Below, in pieces: positions 20,942-27,387 of a stretch of 27,387 nucleotides of DNA. A model generated the notes under the pieces. It saw only the letters and a list, made by a program, of their open reading frames with translations, had not been told where the DNA came from and ran no database searches. This DNA comes from a virus. The first letter of the stretch is position 1, and the number at the start of each line of letters is the position of its first letter. Both the position numbers and the translations under genes were made by a program. The stretch covers positions 1 through 27,387 of the IMG/VR virus record IMGVR_UViG_3300032249_000097; one strand, given 5' to 3'.

Positions 20942-23791
20942 TTATGCTGGGAGGTATTTGTCGGAGCGGCTGTTGGCAGCCACCTTGCCTTTGCCGGTGG
21001 TTTTACCACGGGCCTTTTGGACACGGTCCATCATTTGGTACAGCTTTCGTGCGCCAGCATCAGTGGATCCGTTGCCAAGTTCCGAAACGATACGGGCAGG
21101 AACCACGAACTCGCCGTCAGCCAAACGGGCTGGCTGCTTGTCGCCAATTGAAGCGGGGATGCTATCCGACACGCCGTCACCCGGGCCTTTGAGCAAACTG
21201 CCGCCATCAGAGTAGCCGCCGAGGTTGTAGCCCTGACCGCCACCGGCCAAAGCGGTGATACCCCCGTTGGCAAAAGAACCGTTGTCGTTTTCTACGGGGG
21301 TTTCTTTAACGGGCACATCCGCTTTAGCAGGGAAACGCTTCTTGGCTTCAGCCACCGAAATACCCAAAGACGCCGCAAGTTGCTCGTAAGAGACGTTGTT
21401 TTGCGCCATCCATACAGGGCGATCGAGTAAGCCTTCTTTGAGTTGTTGAACGAGGGAACCAATGAAACCTGTTGTGGCTGTTGGTGTAACCAAGTTGGCG
21501 GGGTCCGCCACAAACGCTCTCAGCTCGTCTTTGTTCATGCCGCGAGTGGTCTGACCCGTGTCTCGATTGAAGTTGAACGGTTTGTAATCTGGGTTAGCTT
21601 CGTAGCTGCGTGTTGCGGGGTTAAAGCGTTGTGCAAAGCGTGTGTTGTCTGCTGGAACGCCAAGCACGGACTCAGAGTACGGTTTCATAACTTCGCCAGT
21701 CTTCGTGTATGGCTTAGTTGGATACTCGCCCGACCCCATCAAGTAGTCGTACGCTGCGCGAGAACCGCTGGTCTGCTTATCAAATAGCTGCGCATGTTCT
21801 GCCGCAGTTTTGGGCGTGTATGGTGTGTAGCCTGTGCTGCCGCCACCAGCGGTGTACGCATCTGTGACTTGGCCAATCCCAGTAAAACCACCATAAGGAC
21901 GACCGGGAATATTAGGCGTAACTGTCTTTGAACCGTCGGGGTTTAGCGTGATGTCGCCGGGGTTGATGTAGTTACCGTATGGGTTACTTGTGCCGGGGGG
22001 CGCGTACGTTTTCGGGGTAGTTGTTTCTCCGCCTGTGTATGTATCTTTTGTTGTACCACCACCACCACCGGGAGTAGGGAGAGTAATGGTTGGTTTAATA
22101 ATCGGCTTTTCTTTAGCTGCGTCATAGCGGCGCTGCACTTCTGCCTCAGTCAGACCTGTGGCAATGGAAATGTCTTTAACAGTTAAGGTGTTGTTGTCCA
22201 TAAACTTCACCCAGTCTTTGTCAGAAGGGGTTACTTTATCTGTCAACGGGTCAAATTTCAAAACCTTGTCCGCTACATCGTACGCACGCGATACGGTGCC
22301 TTGGTTCCAGTAGCCCTTGCCCCAGTTAGGGTCGTTAGCCCGCATTGCTGTGGCAAATTCGCCCGCAGTCATGCCTTGGCCTGTCAGGTTTTGGAAAGTG
22401 TTCAGTGTGCCTGAACCACGCTGCGTGCTGGTCGGGTCGTAGTAGCCTTGGGCTAAACCAGAAATGTATTGGTTTACCGCATTGGGGTTGGCGTTGAACT
22501 GCGCAATAGCGTCGTTTACATTTACGTTTGCGTTCTTGGGGTCAGAGAAGTAGCTACCCATTTGCTCGTTGGTGTAGCTTGTGTACGGGTTGAACGTCGC
22601 TGAGTTAATGCCTGCATTGGAGAAGTAGTCGTTAATCTGACCCGCGTCGTAGCTTGTAGCGCGGTCAATATCTGCTGCGGAAACGCCGTACTGTTGTGCA
22701 GCGGCAGCAATAGCTGCGGGGTCATCCCGATTCGCCTCTACAAACGAAGCAATCTCTGCATCGGACACACCACCGCCCTCATCATAGTGCTGCACACCAC
22801 CGCCATTAGCTAAGGCCACGATGCCGCCATCGGCTGCATTAAAACTGCGACTGCCAAACTGATCCGCTGGGATGGGAGTCTGCGCTGTGTAGCGCTGACC
22901 GTATGGGTCGTAGTTGAATGGGCGGATATAGCCGGGGGACTGTTTAGCGTTGCTAAAGTCTTTCTTTTCGTCAAACAAACCACTGCCTAATGCTCCAGCA
23001 GCCGCAAAACCTGCGCCCCCCAACACACTAGAAGGACCGCCCATAGAAGATGCAGCATTAGTTTTCATCTGAGCGCTCAAAGCGTCCAAACCGCCCTTGC
23101 TTGTGGCGCGGTCAAAACCAGCACCAATTTTGTCAAAGTAGCTAGGTTGTGCAATAGGCGGTGCTTGTGTGATTGTCTGAACAGTTTGCCCTGTCTGCGC
23201 GGCATTGATTGGGGACACAGACGGGGGCAGTCCGTACTGTGCCGCAGCATCTTGCGCGGCTTTCAGTTGGGCCCCTGTGGTAGTCTCGGAAATGCCAGCG
23301 TTTGCCAGATTTGTTGCTGCGTTTGCTTGGTTTGCGGCAAAGGCTTGATCGGCAGCCAAGTCTGTCCCACTCAACGCCGCTTCCCCCGCTGCTTTTTCTG
23401 TCAATGCCTGTCCACCCAAACCTGCTAAGCCTTCGCCCAAACCAAAGCCGCCGTAAGCGCCTAAACCCGCCATCAAACCTTGCTGCAAGTTGCCGGTGGC
23501 CAAAGCAGTTACACCGCCCACCATAAGACCCGCGCCCATAGCAGTAGACGCCAAGCCAATACCCGCAGGTCCGAGCATAGCGCCAAGAGCAACGGGGGCG
23601 GCCACCTTAACTAATTCCTTCAGGCCAAACGCTTCAGGCAGACCTGTATCGGGGTTGATTGTTAGTGTAGTTCCGTGCTTTTCCGCAAGGGCTTGCAGCC
23701 CGTGCACTTCGCTTGGGGTCATGTGAACAAGCATCGAGTCGCCATTACGGCCGTACGATGACATGTGTTGTGCAATAGCTGGAAGGCTCAT
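20942..23791 (-). CDS. Large Gly-rich virion protein with DGEFVVPA C-terminal motif
   Basis: This 949-aa protein has an AGAGG ribosome binding site. Near the N-terminus is MLVHMTPSEVHGLQALAEKHG followed by LTINPDTGLPEA, a segment common at the start of environmental phage tail or core proteins. Residues about 55-120 are glycine-rich and hydrophobic (GIGLASTAMGAGLMVGG and further) and could insert into membrane. Two GG motifs occur, AADGGIVAL (D321-V325) and FANGGITAL (N842-T846), with more GGG turns around them. The middle (about 340-800) is disordered, rich in Asn, Tyr, Pro and Thr. The C-terminus has LADGEFVVPARIV (892-899 core), a motif widespread at the end of tape-measure and core proteins. 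It is inferred to be an ejected core or tail-internal protein. Its exact role is unknown. Confidence 0.65.
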   Translation of the reverse strand: MSLPAIAQHMSSYGRNGDSMLVHMTPSEVHGLQALAEKHGTTLTINPDTGLPEAFGLKELVKVAAPVALGAMLGPAGIGLASTAMGAGLMVGGVTALATGNLQQGLMAGLGAYGGFGLGEGLAGLGGQALTEKAAGEAALSGTDLAADQAFAANQANAATNLANAGISETTTGAQLKAAQDAAAQYGLPPSVSPINAAQTGQTVQTITQAPPIAQPSYFDKIGAGFDRATSKGGLDALSAQMKTNAASSMGGPSSVLGGAGFAAAGALGSGLFDEKKDFSNAKQSPGYIRPFNYDPYGQRYTAQTPIPADQFGSRSFNAADGGIVALANGGGVQHYDEGGGVSDAEIASFVEANRDDPAAIAAAAQQYGVSAADIDRATSYDAGQINDYFSNAGINSATFNPYTSYTNEQMGSYFSDPKNANVNVNDAIAQFNANPNAVNQYISGLAQGYYDPTSTQRGSGTLNTFQNLTGQGMTAGEFATAMRANDPNWGKGYWNQGTVSRAYDVADKVLKFDPLTDKVTPSDKDWVKFMDNNTLTVKDISIATGLTEAEVQRRYDAAKEKPIIKPTITLPTPGGGGGTTKDTYTGGETTTPKTYAPPGTSNPYGNYINPGDITLNPDGSKTVTPNIPGRPYGGFTGIGQVTDAYTAGGGSTGYTPYTPKTAAEHAQLFDKQTSGSRAAYDYLMGSGEYPTKPYTKTGEVMKPYSESVLGVPADNTRFAQRFNPATRSYEANPDYKPFNFNRDTGQTTRGMNKDELRAFVADPANLVTPTATTGFIGSLVQQLKEGLLDRPVWMAQNNVSYEQLAASLGISVAEAKKRFPAKADVPVKETPVENDNGSFANGGITALAGGGQGYNLGGYSDGGSLLKGPGDGVSDSIPASIGDKQPARLADGEFVVPARIVSELGNGSTDAGARKLYQMMDRVQKARGKTTGKGKVAANSRSDKYLPA

Positions 23792-23825
23792 AGCTGCCTC
23801 TTTGTTGGGGGGTTGATCGAGTTTA

Positions 23826-24098
23826 TCATGTAGCGGTCTTTATGCGAAGCACTTGGCTGTTGGCTGTGGCTCCAGTTGTCGTATCTCGGAACACGTCTCC
23901 GGGCCGCAATGTGGCAATGTCAGCATCCGTTGGCAGGTACGCCAAGTCCAAATACAGCGTTGTGCCGCCAGACGCTCCGGGCGTAGCCACTTGGGAAAAG
24001 AACAAACGCAAGACGTTGTTAAGCTGGTCTTGATACCGGCGCTCGTATTCGTCGGGGGCCAGCGGTAAGTTGGGTGGGGTTAAGCCAAGCTGTGACAT
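23826..24098 (-). CDS. Small conserved virion protein
   Basis: This 90-aa protein has an ATG that shares its A with the TAA of the upstream tail gene (TAATG at 24096-24100), so translation is coupled. It starts with a proline-rich arm, then an amphipathic helix DEYERRYQDQLNNVLRLFFSQV, then two short beta segments, TTLYLDLAYLP and PGDVFRDTT. I recognise the DEYERRYQDQLNNVLRLFF pattern from small genes beside tail proteins in environmental podoviruses, but know no function. It may be a connector or assembly factor for the tail nozzle. Confidence 0.65.
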   Translation of the reverse strand: MSQLGLTPPNLPLAPDEYERRYQDQLNNVLRLFFSQVATPGASGGTTLYLDLAYLPTDADIATLRPGDVFRDTTTGATANSQVLRIKTAT

Positions 24099-26497
24099 TA
24101 GCGGCGTCCATCTGGGCGGATGTCAATACGAGGAGCGCCAAGCTGCCAAGAAGTATTGATCTGGTTGGAGGATATTTTGAAGATTAACTGACGACCGCGC
24201 ACTCGGGTGTAGACGATGCCCGTGAACTCTTCAGTGATGTTGTACGCAGCAATTTTGTTGACTGCGGCTGAAGCCGAAGACCCTGCGCCAGAACCTGAGT
24301 TGGCCAACGGGTACAGCGTCATTGTTACTTGCGGCTGCGCACCTGTCGTTGGCTCAGTGGTTGAGTTACTAAAAGTCAAGTCGGGCAGCACGCGCCAGAT
24401 GTAGCCAAAGTTGTGGCCGTCACCAATGTCAAACTCAGACGAAGAGATATAGGCATCAATAGCTGTAGCCGTGCCGCTCACGTTGTCGTTGAGTCCAACT
24501 TCGTGGTTAACAATATTGTTACTGTACGTAGCCGCAATCGGGTAGTTATTGGTTCCTGAGTCCAGCCAAGCTGTCCGCGCCATCGTACCGTAATACCAGA
24601 TTTTCTCTGCGTAGTTGTAGACAACATAGCGGTCAACGGTTGTGTTCTGGTTTGTCAGGTTGTTGTTAGTCCCTGTCGGTCCGGTTTCGGAGCAGTAGAA
24701 CCACCAGACCTCATTGAAGCCTTCGTTTGTGCTGGAGAAAAACTGATCGTTTTGCAGCATGTTGATGTCATTAAACACATAGCGGCGCAGGTCACAGTTG
24801 AGTGTCTGCACGCGACCATCGTAAGCGTAGAACTTGTCCACGCCCATCCAGTACACAACACCTGAAGCAAGGGATGCTGCGTTAGGGCTTGCAATAGAAA
24901 TGTTGTCGCCCAACAACTGTGTTGTCCAGATGTACGGAGGTCCGGCATACTGCATCGAGTACGCGCTGGAGTCGGTCAGAACAAAAATTTCTTGGCGTGT
25001 TTGGATTGCCGTAACAATCTCTGAGCCGTGGGACAACCGGATAAAACCTGCTTGGTTTGTGACGTCTGGAGACCAGATGAAAGGATTTTCTTGGTCAGAC
25101 CAACGGATTAGCATCGGGTCTTGTGTGGACGAGCCATAGTCATTTGCACCAAACGACAACACAATGCGTGAAGCATCTGACACCATGATGAAGTTTTGTA
25201 TTGTGGGGATGTCCACAATCAGCGAGATGTAGGCGTTGACAATGCCCGTCTGTGAGACGGAACCCACATTACCAAAGGCTTGATTGCCAGACAATGCCAC
25301 AAGTGTAGACGCCGCCGTTACAGAACCAACCGCACCAATCGCAATGGTGCTCGTCAGAGCTGCGGAATTTGCACCTACTGTGCCGACGCTACCGCTTGCA
25401 ACCACGCCACCCAACGTCAAATTACTGACCGATAGCGATCCAACACCGCCTGAAGCCTCTACACCCGTTACCGCTGGAGCGGCTACCGTGCTGGCCGTAA
25501 CATTACCGACACCGCCAACAGCAACAACGCCTTTTAACGGTGGGACTATAGACGTACTAACTAAATTACCGTTAGCATCAAGCAAGTTAAATGACAGCCC
25601 GTTGGCGTTAAAAACGTAGTACGTAGTGTTGTTAGACATTCCAGCGGGTAAATCCCCGCCAAACTGCAACGCTGTGCCATCCGTAAAAACTTTTGTCGCG
25701 GTGACTAGCGTAGGCGTACCTAGCGTAATAGTTACATCACCCCCCAACGAGTTCAGCGCTACTCCACGAGTGGTTAGGCCGTTAGCCTGCTGCCAATAGT
25801 AAAGACCGCCGCCACGGGGACTGAACAGTAAGTTCTGCCCAAAATTAGACTGGCTCCACAGGCGCAACGGGTTGGCCGCAGAAGTGTTGCCCCACGACCC
25901 GTTACCCCAACTGCCAGCACCCCAGCCTTGCAGGGCGGTTTGAATTGCCGGTCCTGTGTTGATTTGGTACGCAGCATAGACTGCGGAGCCACCAGTGGGG
26001 CCAGTAGCCACAGTACCACCAACAATAATTTTGTAGTTGTTGGCATCAGTAATCGAAACAATCTGTTGTTCGCCATTCAACAAGCTGGCGTAAGCCCCGG
26101 TGGCCCCCGTAAAGGTGACAAAATCGTTGGCTATTGCGCCGTGTGAAGGGGAGTAGACTGAAACAATCGCAGACGCCTCACCCGTAAAAGGGTTCGTTGA
26201 CAGCAGGTTTGTTGCACGGATAGGCGTAATGTCATTGTAGATACCGCCGTTTTCAATGTAGAACTTTAGGTTTGTGCCTACACCAAGGTACTTAAAACCA
26301 GAAAGCGACAGCCAGTTCCACAAAGAACGGCAGATACCCTGATACGTGTTTGCAGAAATACGGTTCCACCCACCAATAACTTCGGGGTTGCCTTGGCGAA
26401 AGCGCACCTTGTCGCACTCATACCAGCCGCCTTCGGTTGTGTAGCGAGTGTTCTCGCGATTAACGCCGGGCTTAAATAAGATTTTTTGTAATGGCAT
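24098..26497 (-). CDS. Tail structural protein (nozzle/stabilisation type) with GxVGxV repeats
   Basis: This 799-aa protein begins MPLQKILFKPGVNRENTRYT, then GGWYECDKVRFRQGNPEVIGGW, a signature start of podovirus tail proteins comparable in plan to P22 gp10 or T7 tail tubular protein B. The chain is almost all beta, with many WxxD-like and Gly/Asn turns (SWGNGSWGNTS, WSQSNFGQNLLFS, DGRVQTLNCDLRRYVF), as in a beta-propeller nozzle. Residues about 323-414 are replaced by a tandem repeat. The C-terminus reads ITEEFTGIVYTRVRGRQL, then WQLGAPRIDIRPDGR. The assignment as a tail tube or nozzle protein is family knowledge plus context and is not certain. The stop overlaps the next start by one base. 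Confidence 0.65.
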   Translation of the reverse strand: MPLQKILFKPGVNRENTRYTTEGGWYECDKVRFRQGNPEVIGGWNRISANTYQGICRSLWNWLSLSGFKYLGVGTNLKFYIENGGIYNDITPIRATNLLSTNPFTGEASAIVSVYSPSHGAIANDFVTFTGATGAYASLLNGEQQIVSITDANNYKIIVGGTVATGPTGGSAVYAAYQINTGPAIQTALQGWGAGSWGNGSWGNTSAANPLRLWSQSNFGQNLLFSPRGGGLYYWQQANGLTTRGVALNSLGGDVTITLGTPTLVTATKVFTDGTALQFGGDLPAGMSNNTTYYVFNANGLSFNLLDANGNLVSTSIVPPLKGVVAVGGVGNVTASTVAAPAVTGVEASGGVGSLSVSNLTLGGVVASGSVGTVGANSAALTSTIAIGAVGSVTAASTLVALSGNQAFGNVGSVSQTGIVNAYISLIVDIPTIQNFIMVSDASRIVLSFGANDYGSSTQDPMLIRWSDQENPFIWSPDVTNQAGFIRLSHGSEIVTAIQTRQEIFVLTDSSAYSMQYAGPPYIWTTQLLGDNISIASPNAASLASGVVYWMGVDKFYAYDGRVQTLNCDLRRYVFNDINMLQNDQFFSSTNEGFNEVWWFYCSETGPTGTNNNLTNQNTTVDRYVVYNYAEKIWYYGTMARTAWLDSGTNNYPIAATYSNNIVNHEVGLNDNVSGTATAIDAYISSSEFDIGDGHNFGYIWRVLPDLTFSNSTTEPTTGAQPQVTMTLYPLANSGSGAGSSASAAVNKIAAYNITEEFTGIVYTRVRGRQLIFKISSNQINTSWQLGAPRIDIRPDGRR
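25256..25516 (-). repeat. Tandem GxVGxV repeats in the tail protein
   Basis: Five cores of the form G-x-VG-x-V/L start at residues 328, 350, 369, 388 and 409, spaced 22, 19, 19 and 21 residues. Linkers are rich in Ala, Ser, Thr and Val (for example TASTVAAPAVTGVEASG). The units are divergent at DNA level. Similar A-G-x-VG-x-V arrays occur in environmental phage virion proteins and probably form a repeated beta strand layer. Confidence 0.7.
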
Positions 26498-26527
26498 GGC
26501 TTATTGTCCCATCAAACGATCAGGCTA

Positions 26528-26995
26528 TCAAGCGTGCAGGCCGGGCAGGTATACAGTTTTACCGTCTTGTTTTACCGCTGTCAATGTCTGGCACTTTAAG
26601 TTAGCTGGGTCGTAGGACACGTGCACCCATCCGCTATCGGGAATACCCTGTGTGTAGAACTCCAGAATGACCTGAGTGAACTTGTAGTTCTGGGCAATGT
26701 ACTCAGCCAGCTCATGGTTTGGTACGCCGGGGATTTCAATGTCCGCAGCTTGACCCTTGCAGTGGTCAGATGTTTTAGACCCGCCGACCTTAGCGTTGAC
26801 TTCTGGGTGACGAAAGCCTGAGTTGACCTTAACACCTTTACCGTAGTGGTCACGAATCTTTTGCAGGACTTCGCCCGCCAGCGTGGTCAGGTTGGCAATC
26901 TCGGTAGGGCCGGGTTCATTTGGCATGTCAAAGCGCAGGGCAGTCTCGCTCTTGGTAAGTTCGTGCAGGGAGAAATTGGCTGTGAGTTGTGTCAT
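26528..26995 (-). CDS. Endolysin, peptidase M15 family
   Basis: This 155-aa zinc peptidase is of the D-Ala-D-Ala carboxypeptidase/L-alanyl-D-Glu endopeptidase type. The family motif SxHxxGxAxD appears as SDHCKGQAAD with H78 and D85, and the third ligand H125 lies in WVHVSY. VNSGFRHPEVN at about 58-68 is the expected substrate-side loop and the E112 region is a candidate catalytic acid. It cuts the peptide part of peptidoglycan at the end of infection. It has no signal peptide, so it needs the holin encoded just upstream. Its ATG overlaps the holin stop (ATGA at 26992-26995), which couples their translation. The length is normal for phage M15 endolysins. Confidence 0.88.
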   Translation of the reverse strand: MTQLTANFSLHELTKSETALRFDMPNEPGPTEIANLTTLAGEVLQKIRDHYGKGVKVNSGFRHPEVNAKVGGSKTSDHCKGQAADIEIPGVPNHELAEYIAQNYKFTQVILEFYTQGIPDSGWVHVSYDPANLKCQTLTAVKQDGKTVYLPGLHA

Positions 26996-27387
26996 TTTTT
27001 AGCTACCTTGTCTGCAATTTTTTCCATAGTCCGACCACCAAAGTAGAAAGACATAACCAACATACCCCACTGCCCAAGCAGCTCTACATATGCACCCCGA
27101 GTTTCGTGTCCAAATATAGAGGCAACGGCAAACCCGCTGTAAGCCAACAAGAGGAAGATCAACGTCGCTGGACGGATGTTCTTAGACAGCCAAGAGTCAG
27201 AAGACATGTCTGCCTTCAAGCGCTCGGTCAGGTTGTTCTGCTCTGTCTTGTAGTACTCCAGCTCCATCTCTTGGAGCTTTTGAGCAGCGGCTGGGTCGCC
27301 TGCAATGGCTTTAGCCACGGCTTCAACGCTATCTCCAACCCCAAGACGACTAGCAATAGCAGATACGGCAGCGCCCCCAAGAGGACC
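26992..27387 (-). CDS. 3TM (GTA-type) holin, 5' end outside the window
   Basis: The frame is open to the right edge and 131 codons are visible. A possible GTG at 27318 would give 108 aa, but the 23 codons before it (PLGGAAVSAIASRLGVGDSV) also look like holin sequence, so the true start is probably outside. An amphipathic EMELEYYKTEQNNLTERLKAD helix precedes SDSWLSKNIRPATLIFLLLAYSG and a second hydrophobic span around YVELLGQWGMLVMSFYFGGR. The WxxKNIRP-(hydrophobic)-YFGGRxxEK pattern fits the GTA_holin_3TM family. It should form the membrane lesion that releases the M15 endolysin, whose gene overlaps it by four bases. Confidence 0.82.
   Translation of the reverse strand, partial: GPLGGAAVSAIASRLGVGDSVEAVAKAIAGDPAAAQKLQEMELEYYKTEQNNLTERLKADMSSDSWLSKNIRPATLIFLLLAYSGFAVASIFGHETRGAYVELLGQWGMLVMSFYFGGRTMEKIADKVAKK

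Overview
The window looks like about 27 kb of a lytic, podovirus-like tailed phage, probably environmental (freshwater or marine) with a proteobacterial host. The host is an inference: there is no tRNA, integrase or host gene to anchor it. Support comes from two convergent, tightly packed gene blocks, an archaeo-eukaryotic primase/DUF927-type helicase, a GTA-type 3TM holin next to an M15 endolysin, and a set of very large, Gly/Ala/Gln-rich internal virion proteins ending in a 3293-residue giant protein. Such giant proteins are typical of uncultured aquatic podoviruses.

Left block (+ strand, 1-7780), DNA processing and replication. In order: the 3' end of an unidentified gene; a 100-aa HExxH metallopeptidase-like protein with a TTG start; a RecB/Cas4-like PD-(D/E)XK nuclease with four iron-sulfur-type cysteines; a 78-aa HNH-type protein; an SNF2-like helicase; a 137-aa coiled-coil protein; a 322-aa protein with a Cys cluster and acidic tail (possible ssDNA-binding protein); a UUCG-loop hairpin; a small helix-turn-helix protein; an overlapping 64-aa protein; and a 984-aa primase-helicase. 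Genes are separated by 0-70 nt or overlap, and several stop codons touch the next ribosome binding site, so this is probably one or two operons. No DNA polymerase, ligase or RNA polymerase is visible here.

Convergent junction (7781-7920): about 140 nt with no gene but three consecutive hairpins, one of them a 19-bp near-continuous stem. The two transcription units probably terminate here.

Right block (- strand, 27387 down to 7921), lysis and virion proteins. In transcription order: 3TM holin (5' end beyond the window), M15 endolysin, 799-aa tail protein with a GxVGxV repeat, 90-aa protein, 949-aa Gly-rich protein, 319-aa Gln/Asn-rich protein, 718-aa lytic transglycosylase, and the 3293-aa giant protein. 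The last four resemble in order and character the internal (ejected) proteins gp14-gp15-gp16 of T7-like phages, but total 5279 residues. The giant protein joins N-terminal hydrophobic segments, long charged helices, an HEGTH metallopeptidase site, a GTxWCTG (PcfJ-like) segment, an LRR-like segment and an LPD38-like C-terminal region. Terminase, portal and capsid genes are absent and presumably lie outside the window.

The most unusual features are the mosaic giant protein with a locally AT-richer insert, the short GG motif repeated in three neighbouring virion proteins, and the structured convergent junction.
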